From UBA4729 sp038236865 (GTDB taxonomy: Bacteria > Patescibacteriota > Saccharimonadia > Saccharimonadales > UBA4665): a stretch of 19,847 nt of DNA. A model generated the notes under the pieces. The model was not told where the DNA came from. It saw only the letters and a list, made by a program, of their open reading frames with translations, and ran no database searches. The stretch spans positions 1-19,847 of the forward strand of contig JBBRZI010000020.1 of NCBI GenBank assembly GCA_038236865.1, given 5' to 3'. Numbering within the stretch: position 1 is the first letter of the stretch; every line of letters starts with the position of its first letter. Made by a program: the position numbers and the translations under genes. Of the stretch, positions 1-6,969 are shown one piece after another.

Positions 1-10
1 ACAACGATTA

Positions 11-220
11 TTGACTAATAGGATTATGTAGTACACTAGGGGTGAGTGAAGAAATGGCATCACCACCCATGGAGCTTCGTCGGCAAGCCTGAACGTACGT
101 AACGTGAATCAGGAAAAGTGAAATGTTTCGGTGGAACAGCCTGATAGCAATATCTGGGCCCGAGACGCGAGTTATTAAATACAATTGCGAGAGTATTTAA
201 TAGCAAGCGTCTCCTTTTTT
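11..220 (+). promoter_or_regulatory. Candidate attenuator or T-box-like leader of thrS
   Basis: This is the untranslated region before thrS. A T-box-like core, GGTGGAACAGC, lies at 130-140 and is followed by a strong intrinsic terminator at 162-220. A possible antiterminator pairs TCGG (128-131) with CCGA (160-163) and CAG with CTG above a UGGAA bulge. It overlaps the first bases of the terminator stem, so the two folds would exclude each other. In T-boxes the UGGN bulge binds the CCA end of uncharged tRNA, and thrS is a common T-box target. Against this, the motif lacks the second C of the ACC consensus and I could not assign a full Stem I. A Thr codon (ACC) occurs around 61-69. A weak promoter (TTGACT at 11, TACACT at 32) may lie upstream. 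It could instead be a simple attenuator or a short RNA gene. Confidence 0.4.
162..220 (+). terminator. Intrinsic terminator (attenuator) before thrS
   Basis: GAGACGC (162-168) pairs with GCGTCTC (207-213), and TATTAAATAC (173-182) pairs with GTATTTAATA (193-202) around a 10-nt loop. A run of six T follows at 215-220. It lies only 30 nt before the thrS start codon, which suits conditional termination of thrS transcription. Confidence 0.8.
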
Positions 221-250
221 ATTTGAAAGTAATTAAGCAACGGAGCAACC

Positions 251-2101
251 ATGGCAGACCAATCAGACCAATTACACATAGTGCGGCATTCACTGGCGCA
301 CATCATGGCGACGGCGGTGGCCCGGTTGTGGCCGGAAGCCAAGTTTGGCGTTGGCCCGGTGGTGGAGTATGGCTTCTACTATGATGTGGACCTGGGCGAG
401 GCTCAAATCTCCGAGGATGACTTTAAGCGAATTGAAGCCGAGATGCGCAAAGTGATTGGCAGCAACGTGCCGTTTGAGCGCTCCGAAAAGCCGATTGACG
501 AGGCGATCGCCTGGGCGGTTGAGACCAGCCAGCCTTACAAAGAAGAGTTGCTCAATGATTTGAAGCGAGCCGGCACCACGGTTGCGAAGGATCTCAACGC
601 GGCCGAACTGGGCACGATTGCCGAGGGCGCCACTCAAGTTCAAACGGTTTCATTTTATAAAGACGGGGAATTTACGGATTTGTGCCGCGGCCCTCACGTC
701 GAGTCGACCGGCAAAGTTGGTGCGTTTAAGCTCCAGCGGGTGAGCGGGGCTTACTGGCGGGGCAATGACCAAAACGCCCAGATGCAACGCATTTACGGCG
801 TAGCCTTTGCTACTAAAGATGAACTGAACCAGCACTTACAGATGCTTGAGGAGGCCAAAAAACGCGATCACCGCAAACTGGGGCAAGAGCTCGACCTGTT
901 CGTCTTCTCTGATATGGTCGGTTCCGGGCTGCCAATGTTTACGCCGCGCGGCACGGTTCTGCGCGATGAGTTAGCGGATTTTTCTAATAGCTTGCGCCAG
1001 CGCTATGGCTTCGAAAAAGTCTGGACGCCACACATAACGAAAAAGGACCTGTACGAGGCAAGTGGTCACTGGGCTAAGTTTGGTGATGAACTGTTCTTGG
1101 TCAAGAGCCAAGAAACGAGTGACGAGCTGGTCATGAAGCCGATGAATTGCCCGCACCATACCCGTATCTACGCTTCGCAGCCACGATCATATCGTGACCT
1201 GCCGGTACGCTATCTAGAGACAACGACCGATTACCGTGATGAAAAGACTGGTGAACTGGGGGGGCTTAGCCGGGTGCGGGCACTTACTCAGGATGATAGC
1301 CACGTCTTCTGCCGGAATGATCAGATTGAGACCGAAATCAACAATCTGTTAGCTGCGGCCAGTGAACTCTATGCGACAGTTGATATGAAATTGCGCGTTC
1401 GTTTGAGCTATCGTGATGACTCTGATGCCTACCTTGGCTCGGCTGAACTGTGGTCAACTGCTCAAGAGCAGCTGAAGCGAGCAGTTATCGCGAACGAACT
1501 TAACTATTATGAGCAGGCCGGTGAAGCTGCCTTTTACGGCCCGAAAATTGATTTCATGGTAACTGATGCGCTCGGCCGCGAGCACCAGGTTGCCACTGTC
1601 CAGCTTGATTTTGTGCAACCTGAACGCTTCGGTCTCGAATACACTGATCAGGAAGGTGCCAAAGTGCAGCCCGTCATGATCCACTGTGCGCTCCTGGGTT
1701 CGATTGAGCGCTTCTTGAGCGTCTATATCGAGCACACCGCCGGGCGGTTTCCGGTTTGGCTGGCACCAGAGCAGATCAGGATTATCACCCTCAATCAGCA
1801 AGATGATGTTGTCGCCTATGCCGAAAAGGTATTGGGTGCTGCCAAAAAGCTCGGTCTGCGCGCCAAAGTCGACAACGCCAGCGAATCCGTCGGTAAAAAG
1901 ATTCGGAACGCCGAATTGCTGCGGGTGCCATACACCATAGTGATCGGCCAAAAAGAGATAGACAGCGAAGCGGTCGTGCCGCGCATTCGCAAGGACATGG
2001 CTGTGTCCGAGAATCAAGCCGCTATCAGTCTAGACGAGTTCCTTAAAACGGTGCGCAACGAGGCCAAGTCCCGCGTCCTTAAAACGTCACTCCAGGGGTA
2101 G
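251..2101 (+). CDS. thrS: Threonine--tRNA ligase without a TGS domain
   Basis: This class II synthetase charges tRNA-Thr in the cytoplasm. The editing domain comes first, with its H13xxxH17 motif and a DLCRGPHV segment near residue 142. The catalytic core follows, with zinc ligands C300 (in MNCPHH), H351 (DDSHVF) and H478 (MIHCALLG), spaced almost as in E. coli ThrRS. A C-terminal anticodon-binding domain lies at about 500-600. The protein begins directly in the editing domain, so the N-terminal TGS domain of about 60 residues found in most bacterial ThrRS is missing. No upstream in-frame coding could hold it, because that stretch is the leader with its terminator. A GGAG lies 5-6 nt before the ATG. 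It opens a tightly packed operon that continues to miaA. The last 20 or so residues form a short basic tail. Confidence 0.97.
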   Translation: MADQSDQLHIVRHSLAHIMATAVARLWPEAKFGVGPVVEYGFYYDVDLGEAQISEDDFKRIEAEMRKVIGSNVPFERSEKPIDEAIAWAVETSQPYKEELLNDLKRAGTTVAKDLNAAELGTIAEGATQVQTVSFYKDGEFTDLCRGPHVESTGKVGAFKLQRVSGAYWRGNDQNAQMQRIYGVAFATKDELNQHLQMLEEAKKRDHRKLGQELDLFVFSDMVGSGLPMFTPRGTVLRDELADFSNSLRQRYGFEKVWTPHITKKDLYEASGHWAKFGDELFLVKSQETSDELVMKPMNCPHHTRIYASQPRSYRDLPVRYLETTTDYRDEKTGELGGLSRVRALTQDDSHVFCRNDQIETEINNLLAAASELYATVDMKLRVRLSYRDDSDAYLGSAELWSTAQEQLKRAVIANELNYYEQAGEAAFYGPKIDFMVTDALGREHQVATVQLDFVQPERFGLEYTDQEGAKVQPVMIHCALLGSIERFLSVYIEHTAGRFPVWLAPEQIRIITLNQQDDVVAYAEKVLGAAKKLGLRAKVDNASESVGKKIRNAELLRVPYTIVIGQKEIDSEAVVPRIRKDMAVSENQAAISLDEFLKTVRNEAKSRVLKTSLQG

Positions 2102-2104
2102 ACC

Positions 2105-2716
2105 ATGCCAATCACGCAGAAACTAGTTATAGCCGTCGACATAGACGACGTCTTGGCGGCCAATGCCGAGGGGTTTACCGCTTACAGCAATGAGCATTAC
2201 GGCACGTCACTACGGCCGGAGGACTATCACGAGCATTGGGCGGAGCTGTGGAAGACCGATTTAGCAGAGACGGGGCGGCGGGCAGCCGAATTGCATGATT
2301 CAGGGATTTTGGCGAGCTACCGCCACGATGATCGGGCGTTGCCGGTGCTCACGGCCTTGCATGAGGACTATTCATTAATCGTAATTACCTCGCGGCGCTC
2401 CTCAGTTGAGCAGCTCACCAGGCAATGGATTATTGACCACTACGACGGAATATTTGATGACGTTTTGTTTGCGGGAATATTTGACGGTCCGTTTGAGGAG
2501 GCTCTGTTTAAACGCACCAAAGCCGGGCTGTTTGCCAGTAATCAAGTGAGCTTTGTGATCGATGATCAGCTCAAGCACTGTTTGGCGGGCGCTGAGCTCG
2601 GTATTGAGACGATATTGTTCGGCGATTACCCTTGGAACCGAGCCGAGCAGCTTCCAGCCAACGTGACGCGCTGCCCGGATTGGCCAGCAGTAAAGGAGTA
2701 TTTTGATGCGAGATAG
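2105..2716 (+). CDS. HAD-fold 5'(3')-deoxyribonucleotidase-like protein
   Basis: The protein has 203 residues and the NT5C-type HAD fold. Motif I is DIDDVL at 12-17, with D12 the likely nucleophile and D14 the acid/base. Motif II (S/T) is in IVITSRR near residue 98. A distal acidic motif, VIDDQ, is near residue 150 and should hold the Mg2+ ion. Enzymes of this family dephosphorylate nucleoside monophosphates, but the substrate cannot be read from sequence. The ATG is 3 nt after the thrS stop, with AGGGG about 8 nt upstream inside the end of thrS, so translation is probably coupled. The gene overlaps the next one by 11 nt. Other HAD phosphatases remain possible. Confidence 0.75.
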   Translation: MPITQKLVIAVDIDDVLAANAEGFTAYSNEHYGTSLRPEDYHEHWAELWKTDLAETGRRAAELHDSGILASYRHDDRALPVLTALHEDYSLIVITSRRSSVEQLTRQWIIDHYDGIFDDVLFAGIFDGPFEEALFKRTKAGLFASNQVSFVIDDQLKHCLAGAELGIETILFGDYPWNRAEQLPANVTRCPDWPAVKEYFDAR

Positions 2717-3053
2717 TGACTTTGGATTTCGAAAACGGGTTGAAGCCTTCGTGGCACAGATCCCCAAGGGCAAAGTAATGACGTATGGCCAGCTGGCGGC
2801 GCTGGCCGGTAATGCTCGGGCTTCGAGGATTGTCGGTGGTATCGCCCACTTCGGTAATCCTAAACTGCCCTGGGAGCGTGTCGTCAATAAACAGGGCGGC
2901 TTAGCGGCGGGCTATCCGGGCGGCCGTTCCGGCCACAAGCAAGTGCTCGAGGGGGAAGGCTACACAGTGTCGGATGATCTGACCGTTGATGTCCTCAAGC
3001 TTATTTGGTGGCCACCAACCCTAAAAACTAAAGAAGAAGAGTACGACGAGTAG
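2706..3053 (+). CDS. Alkyltransferase-like protein (ATL), MGMT fold with Trp for the active Cys
   Basis: The protein has 115 residues and the C-terminal domain fold of O6-alkylguanine-DNA alkyltransferase. It has the helix-turn-helix segment (IPKGKVMTYGQLAALAG, then ASRIVGGIAH) and the active-site loop. In real MGMT the loop reads PCHRV; here it is P55-W56-E57-R58-V59. Replacing Cys by Trp is the hallmark of ATL proteins, which cannot remove alkyl groups but bind O6-alkylguanine and hand it to nucleotide excision repair. The usual His after the Trp is Glu here. ATG 2706 is preferred over the adjacent TTG 2703 because AAGGAG lies 7 nt upstream. The C-terminal tail is acidic (KTKEEEYDE). It sits between the nucleotidase gene and miaA in one operon. 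Confidence 0.85.
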   Translation: MRDSDFGFRKRVEAFVAQIPKGKVMTYGQLAALAGNARASRIVGGIAHFGNPKLPWERVVNKQGGLAAGYPGGRSGHKQVLEGEGYTVSDDLTVDVLKLIWWPPTLKTKEEEYDE

Positions 3054-3076
3054 AGACGTTAGTAGAGGAGGCAGTA

Positions 3077-3988
3077 GTGGTGATTGACGTGAACGGGGTG
3101 ACAGAAGTTGGACAGGCGGTGCCGCCACTGCTCGTGATTGTCGGGGAGACGGCTTCGGGTAAGTCGGCATTGGCGCTGGATTTGGCTAAACAATTGAGCG
3201 GCGAGATAGTATGTGCCGATAGTTGGACGGTGCGCCGGGAGGTCAATATCGGCACCGCTAAGCCGTCATCCGAGGACCAAGCGGCCGTGCCGCACTATTT
3301 AGTTGATATTATTGACCCCTGTGAAGATTTTACGGCTGCGGTCTTCAAAGGTTTGGCCATCGATAAAATTAATGAAATTGCAGCGCGCGGCAAGCTGCCG
3401 ATCCTTGTTGGTGGCACCGGGCTTTATATTGACGGCATTATATATGACTACGGGTTTTTGCCGGAAGGCGACCGCGCCGCCCGCGAAGGTCTGAGTATCC
3501 TAGACAACGCCGAATTGTTGGCGCAAATCCACCAGCTAGGCCTTGAGCTCGGGGACGTCGATGTCAGGAACAAGCGGCGCTTGATCCGCCTGATTGAAAC
3601 CGGTGGCGCCCAGCCAACGCGGCAGCTTATGCGCGCCAATACTATTATGATTGGTCTGCGTACGGAATCCGAGGTGTTACGGGCACGGATAATTCAGCGC
3701 GTGGATCACATGCTCGCTGCCGGGCTTGCGGCCGAAGTCGCCGACCTGGCCGAGCGCTATGGCTGGGGCTGTGAAGCGCTCAAAGGAGTCGGCTACAGCC
3801 AGTGGCGGGACTACTTTTTGGGCACGCAATCACTCGAGGTGACGCGGGCTAAGATTATCAAGGCAACCCTTGATTTAGCCAAACGCCAACGCACCTGGTT
3901 CAAGCGCAACAAAAGTATTCATTGGCTAAATACCCCTGTAGAAACAACCTCAGTTGTAGAGTTAGTGACAACACTATTGAACAAATAA
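3077..3988 (+). CDS. miaA: tRNA dimethylallyltransferase
   Basis: MiaA transfers dimethylallyl from DMAPP to N6 of A37 in tRNAs that read UNN codons. The ATP/PPi-binding P-loop is GETASGKS near residue 23, followed by a CADS segment (Asp general base), IGTAKP, VGGTGLY and the C-terminal GVGYSQW and LAKRQRTWF motifs. The tyrosine usual after the DS motif is not obvious here (DSWTVRREVN), a small departure. At 303 residues it is of normal length. The start is GTG 3077 (or GTG 3080), with AGGAGG at 3066-3071. It is the last gene of the thrS operon. No hairpin terminator is obvious before the next promoter. Confidence 0.93.
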   Translation: MVIDVNGVTEVGQAVPPLLVIVGETASGKSALALDLAKQLSGEIVCADSWTVRREVNIGTAKPSSEDQAAVPHYLVDIIDPCEDFTAAVFKGLAIDKINEIAARGKLPILVGGTGLYIDGIIYDYGFLPEGDRAAREGLSILDNAELLAQIHQLGLELGDVDVRNKRRLIRLIETGGAQPTRQLMRANTIMIGLRTESEVLRARIIQRVDHMLAAGLAAEVADLAERYGWGCEALKGVGYSQWRDYFLGTQSLEVTRAKIIKATLDLAKRQRTWFKRNKSIHWLNTPVETTSVVELVTTLLNK

Positions 3989-4013
3989 CATTTCATATGT
4001 GGCTATAAGTTGT

Positions 4014-4025
4014 TACAATGGAAAC
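4014..4025 (+). promoter_or_regulatory. Leaderless -10 box for the winged-helix gene
   Basis: TACAAT at 4014-4019 ends 6 nt before ATG 4026, so transcription would start at or next to the A of the start codon. No Shine-Dalgarno is present and no good -35 is seen. Confidence 0.5.
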
Positions 4026-4643
4026 ATGATTGAGCAACTCTTTGGGTCCAAAACACGTGTGAAGCTGTTACAGCTATTTTATAGCAATCCGAACCGGTCG
4101 TTTTACGTCCGGGAAATTACCCGTAAGATCGATGAGCAGATTAACTCAGTTCGGCGCGAACTCAGCAATTTACTCAGCATCGGGATCATTACATCTGAAA
4201 GCACGAACAACAAGCTCTACTATGAAGTGAATCAGAAGTTTGAGTTTTACGAACCACTGCACGCGATTTTTGGCGGGGGGGTCAAAAAGACGGCTGCTAA
4301 AAAAGTGGCCGATGGCCCAATTGTCGAGGAGGCTCCCGATCACAGCAATCTCAAAAACGTCGGCCATATTGACTTGGCCGTCTACACCGGGCAATTCACC
4401 CGCGATGAAACTGCTGGAGTCGACTTCTTTTTGGTCGGCGAGGTCAACCCGACAGCGCTCCAGAAGTTTATCGACGAACTTGAAACTAAAGAAAACAAGA
4501 GCATCCGCTACACGGTGATGAGCCTAGCTGATTTTCAATATCGCCAGCAGATTAGGGATCGCTTTGCCGTCTCAATCGAGCAGGCCAAAAAGCAGGTAAT
4601 TGTTGATTTACATAATTTGTTAGAAGATAAAGGGAGTTTATAG
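4026..4643 (+). CDS. Winged-helix DNA-binding protein
   Basis: The first 75 residues look like a winged helix-turn-helix of the ArsR/MarR-like type often seen in small CPR regulators: FGSKTRVKLLQLFYSN, FYVREITRKI, a recognition helix around INSVRRELSNL and a wing ending in KLYYEVN. The remaining 130 residues have alternating strands and helices (VGHIDLAVYTG, FFLVGEVN, RYTVMSLADFQYR) like a nucleotidyltransferase-type regulatory domain, although catalytic GS and DxD motifs are not seen. ATG 4026 is chosen over an upstream GTG at 3999 because the -10 box lies between them. The stop codon directly abuts the ATG of the next gene, so the two are co-transcribed and possibly coupled. The target is unknown. 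Confidence 0.65.
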   Translation: MIEQLFGSKTRVKLLQLFYSNPNRSFYVREITRKIDEQINSVRRELSNLLSIGIITSESTNNKLYYEVNQKFEFYEPLHAIFGGGVKKTAAKKVADGPIVEEAPDHSNLKNVGHIDLAVYTGQFTRDETAGVDFFLVGEVNPTALQKFIDELETKENKSIRYTVMSLADFQYRQQIRDRFAVSIEQAKKQVIVDLHNLLEDKGSL

Positions 4644-5267
4644 ATGGATCTACAATTTTTTGGCGCCAACTGCATCACGCTGAGTTATAAGAACGCGCGC
4701 GTTGTCATCGACGACAACCTGGCTGAGCTCGGTGTTAAAAGCGTGACGAAGTCGGAGGATGTGAGCTTGTTCACGTTTCCGGCGGAGACACACCCGGCCA
4801 GTCGCTTAATGATTGATATGCCCGGTGAATACGAAGTCTCAGATATCTCGGTGATTGGCATCCCAACCCGCAGCCATATGGATGAGGAAGGCCAAAAGTC
4901 AGCGACGATGTTTAAGCTGATTGCCGGTGATACCAGCGTGCTGGTGACGGGCCATATCTATCCTGAACTTTCCGACGATTTGCTTGAAGCGATTGGCATT
5001 GTCGACGTCCTGTTTGTGCCAGTTGGCGGCAGCGGCTATACAACCGATCCACTTGGCGCCCTAAAAATCATCAAGTCTATCGAACCCAAGCTGGTCATAC
5101 CGACGCACTACGCCGATAAGGCCCTAAACTATCCGGTGCCTCAAGCCGATCTCGACAGTGCACTGAAAGACATCGCTATGGAACCAAGAGAGCGGGTTGC
5201 AAAGTTACGGCTTAAGCCCGGTGAACTTAGTGAAGTCACCCAGCTGGTCATCCTAGAGAAGTCTTAA
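4644..5267 (+). CDS. Metallo-beta-lactamase-fold protein (COG2220-like), degenerate metal site
   Basis: The protein has 207 residues with the layout of the UlaG/COG2220 branch of the MBL fold: N-terminal FGANCITLSY, then DMPGEYEV, a strand pair around SVLVTGHIYPEL, then DVLFVPVGGSG and a C-terminal IPTHYADK. The canonical HxHxDH metal motif is absent. The closest stretch is RSHMDEEG, and only the late His of IPTHY is clear. Hydrolase activity is therefore doubtful. Related CPR and actinobacterial proteins are annotated only as MBL-fold hydrolases. It starts on the base after the stop of the winged-helix gene, with GGGAG about 9 nt upstream. A terminator follows 15 nt after its stop, so the two genes form one unit. 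Confidence 0.7.
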   Translation: MDLQFFGANCITLSYKNARVVIDDNLAELGVKSVTKSEDVSLFTFPAETHPASRLMIDMPGEYEVSDISVIGIPTRSHMDEEGQKSATMFKLIAGDTSVLVTGHIYPELSDDLLEAIGIVDVLFVPVGGSGYTTDPLGALKIIKSIEPKLVIPTHYADKALNYPVPQADLDSALKDIAMEPRERVAKLRLKPGELSEVTQLVILEKS

Positions 5268-5282
5268 GAACCTAGCAATCAA

Positions 5283-5310
5283 AAAAGACTCGTTGGAAAG
5301 CGAGTCTTTT
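5283..5310 (+). terminator. Intrinsic terminator after the MBL-fold gene
   Basis: AAAAGACTCG (5283-5292) pairs perfectly with CGAGTCTTTT (5301-5310) around an 8-nt loop. A- and T-runs on both sides suggest it could also work on the minus strand, for example after rpmB. Confidence 0.85.
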
Positions 5311-5333
5311 AATTACCGCTAAGCGCCGGGGCC

Positions 5334-5498
5334 AAGAACCTGTTCATAATCTCTCTTCTAGGCTGAAATTACCCAGTTTTGAGGCAAAATCTGTTCAGGT
5401 TGAGGAGGTGTACCTTTAGGTACACCGACGAGACAAGGACAGATTTGGGCCAAAGATGGTGATTTCAGGCCAGATGATGAAATTATGAACAGGTTCTT
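5334..5498. repeat. 165-bp MITE-like imperfect palindrome at the rpmB 3' end
   Basis: The ends are perfect 17-bp inverted repeats: AAGAACCTGTTCATAAT at 5334-5350 and its complement at 5482-5498. The inner arms also pair imperfectly: GGCTGAAATtACC against the complement of GGTgATTTCAGGCC, and AAATCTGT against ACAGATTT. The centre is an 8-bp hairpin, GGTGTACC-TTTA-GGTACACC, around 5407-5426. No open reading frame fits inside and I see no clear target-site duplication. The right end supplies two bases of the rpmB stop codon. It may be a non-autonomous transposable element or, if transcribed, one long hairpin RNA. Confidence 0.75.
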
Positions 5499-5694
5499 AG
5501 GTAGTTGGGAGGAGGCCCTTTTTCTTGAGGGTACGAATAGCTTGGGTGCTAATCTTCATGGTGATTTTGCGGCCGTCGACGACGATCGTTTTGGTTTGTA
5601 AGTTAGGCTTCCAAACTTTCTTGGTGTGGCGCTGCGAGAAGCTGACATTGCTGCCGAATTGCTTGCCTTTGCCGGTGAGTTCACACTTGTTCAT
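5497..5694 (-). CDS. rpmB: 50S ribosomal protein L28
   Basis: A 65-residue basic protein with the bL28 pattern: N-terminal NKCELTGKG, a central VSFSQRHTKKVWKPNLQ, then IVVDGRKITMKISTQAIRT and the final KKKG segment. It sits in the large subunit. The start is ATG 5694 rather than the GTG 18 nt upstream, because AAGGA lies just before this ATG and the mature L28 begins MNKC. The stop codon (TAA, complement of 5497-5499) lies in the terminal repeat of the palindromic element, so insertion happened exactly at, or created, the end of the gene. It has its own promoter and diverges from the M50 protease gene. Confidence 0.93.
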   Translation of the reverse strand: MNKCELTGKGKQFGSNVSFSQRHTKKVWKPNLQTKTIVVDGRKITMKISTQAIRTLKKKGLLPTT

Positions 5695-5728
5695 AGGGGT
5701 CCTTAATTTCACTTAGATTCAATCTGTT

Positions 5729-5757
5729 ATTTTAACGGATTTCGGACTTCGAGTCAA
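5729..5757 (-). promoter_or_regulatory. rpmB promoter
   Basis: Read on the minus strand: TTGACT (5757-5752), a 17-nt spacer, then TAAAAT (5734-5729). This is a close match to a housekeeping-sigma promoter, giving a leader of about 30 nt that carries the AAGGA of rpmB. Confidence 0.8.
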
Positions 5758-5771
5758 CAGCTCTTAGATGT

Positions 5772-5783
5772 TATACTGGATGA
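5772..5783 (+). promoter_or_regulatory. Leaderless -10 box for the M50 protease gene
   Basis: TATACT at 5772-5777 ends 6 nt before ATG 5784 and no Shine-Dalgarno is present. The presumed -35 region overlaps that of the divergent rpmB promoter. Confidence 0.6.
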
Positions 5784-6401
5784 ATGCCCGGAAACCTTAC
5801 ACTGCAATACTTAGTCGTGATAATAGTTTCTATTTTGGTCTCACTCGTCATTCACGAATTCATGCACGCCTACGCCGGCTATAAACTGGGTGATGAGACC
5901 GCCAAGAGCGAAGGCCGCCTCAGTTTGAACCCGCTAAATCACATCGATCCTATGATGACCATCGCGTTGCCGATTGTGACGATATTTTTGTTTGGGGCGC
6001 CGATCTTGGCCGCCAAACCGGTGCCATTCGATCCGCGTAACGTTAAGTATGATGAATTTGGGGCGGCTATTATTGCAGCGGCTGGTCCGCTATCTAACCT
6101 GGTCTTGGCGTTTATGGCTGCGCTACTGTCTAACGCTATCGGCATTGGCCATCCCGGTATTGAGTCGGTTCTGGGTATCTTTGCCGCCCTCAATGTCGCG
6201 TTATTCGTGTTTAATCTGTTGCCGATCCCACCCCTCGATGGTTCGCGCGTGCTCTACGCATTTGCACCAGAAGCGCTCCAGCGGTTTATGCTGCAAATCG
6301 AGCCAATCGGGCTGTTCATCATCTTTGGGCTGGTGCTCGCCGGGGGCTTGGGCGGGGTGCTCATTCACCTCAACCAGCTCGTCCTGAACTTTTTGCCGTA
6401 A
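5784..6401 (+). CDS. M50 site-2-protease-like membrane metalloprotease
   Basis: A 205-residue polytopic membrane protein with about five hydrophobic segments. The zinc-binding motif HEFMH (H24-E25-H28) is in the first transmembrane helix, and the third ligand is D152 in NLLPIPPLDGSRVL. This is the compact M50 form without a PDZ domain, common in bacteria and archaea and annotated as site-2 protease. Such enzymes cut membrane-embedded substrates; the substrate here is unknown. It appears to be transcribed alone from a leaderless promoter divergent from rpmB, and ends shortly before the structured RNA candidate. Confidence 0.9.
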   Translation: MPGNLTLQYLVVIIVSILVSLVIHEFMHAYAGYKLGDETAKSEGRLSLNPLNHIDPMMTIALPIVTIFLFGAPILAAKPVPFDPRNVKYDEFGAAIIAAAGPLSNLVLAFMAALLSNAIGIGHPGIESVLGIFAALNVALFVFNLLPIPPLDGSRVLYAFAPEALQRFMLQIEPIGLFIIFGLVLAGGLGGVLIHLNQLVLNFLP

Positions 6402-6451
6402 TATAAACTATGGAACGGTCGTATCTCACGCGACCCTAGTATAATAAGTGT

Positions 6452-6597
6452 AGCCGGGTAGGCAGCAATGCTTCTGGCCGAGTAATGATTATCTGATACT
6501 AGTCATTAGGGAGTGCAATATTTCGAGCGACCGTGGTTGCTCGGTGCGTGTTCCCACCTGGGTTTTTCACAGGTAGATCACCTCGGCGCCCGGCTTT
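6452..6597 (+). ncRNA. Candidate structured RNA with multi-branched fold
   Basis: The segment closes on itself with AGCCGGG (6452-6458) pairing with CCCGGCT (6589-6595), and GCCGAG (6477-6482) pairing with CTCGGC (6582-6587), leaving an 18-nt 5' bulge between the stems. Inside are three hairpins: TAATGA/TCATTA (6483-6508); GGGA and GTGCA with TGCGT and TCCC (6509-6555), capped by CGAGCGA/TTGCTCG (6524-6543); and ACCTG/CAGGT (6556-6574). A consensus TATAAT at 6440-6445 would start transcription at about 6452, exactly at the closing stem. I do not recognise the family: the conserved cores of SRP RNA, tmRNA and RNase P RNA are absent. It could be a species-specific sRNA, or part of an untranslated region. 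Confidence 0.6.
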
Positions 6598-6612
6598 ATG
6601 AATTGTATTATA

Positions 6613-6641
6613 TTGACATAACGTGGATGTTATGCTACTGT
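6613..6641 (+). promoter_or_regulatory. Promoter with an embedded inverted repeat
   Basis: TTGACA (6613-6618), 17-nt spacer, TACTGT (6636-6641) with TG two bases ahead (extended -10). CATAAC (6617-6622) and GTTATG (6629-6634) form an inverted repeat that fills the spacer and touches both boxes, a good position for a repressor operator. It drives the small gene at 6676. Confidence 0.75.
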
Positions 6642-6675
6642 ATGGGTAGTATTCACGAATAAAAAGGAACTACAA

Positions 6676-6939
6676 ATGGCAGTGCCAGCAGAAACTCAAC
6701 CAACACCCGAACAGCTCACGGAGCGCCGCCTCAACGCTGTGTATGATACCTATGGCGGTAATGTTCAAGGGGATGCCCTAGCGAGTATGGCGGAAGCTGC
6801 AGCCATGAATGCCGATGTGCTATTTCAGCAGGGTCTTCCTGATAAAGCAGAGGCCGAAGGAATGCGGGCTAATAAGCTTCGCGCAGATGGTGGCTTCCTG
6901 CTCAGTCTTGCGCAAAAAGCAGCCGAACAGCCTAAGTAG
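6676..6939 (+). CDS. Small conserved-looking hypothetical protein
   Basis: An 87-residue soluble, mostly helical, Ala/Glu-rich protein with no signal peptide or membrane segment. The N-terminus is Pro/Thr-rich (AETQPTPEQL). The middle contains repeated Ala-Glu helices (MAEAAAMNADVLFQQGLPDKAEAEGMRANKL) that resemble a single TPR-like helical hairpin. I do not recognise the family. ATG 6676 is supported by AAGGA at 6664-6668 and a strong promoter upstream; a strong terminator follows 30 nt after the stop. It is thus a monocistronic gene. Confidence 0.7.
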   Translation: MAVPAETQPTPEQLTERRLNAVYDTYGGNVQGDALASMAEAAAMNADVLFQQGLPDKAEAEGMRANKLRADGGFLLSLAQKAAEQPK

Positions 6940-6969
6940 TCAACACTTCATTATAAGCTAGGCTAATGT

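Noticed and set aside
6452..6597. SRP RNA as identity of the structured RNA
   Set aside because: The conserved apical SRP core (GGAAGCAGC-type tetraloop region) is absent on both strands.
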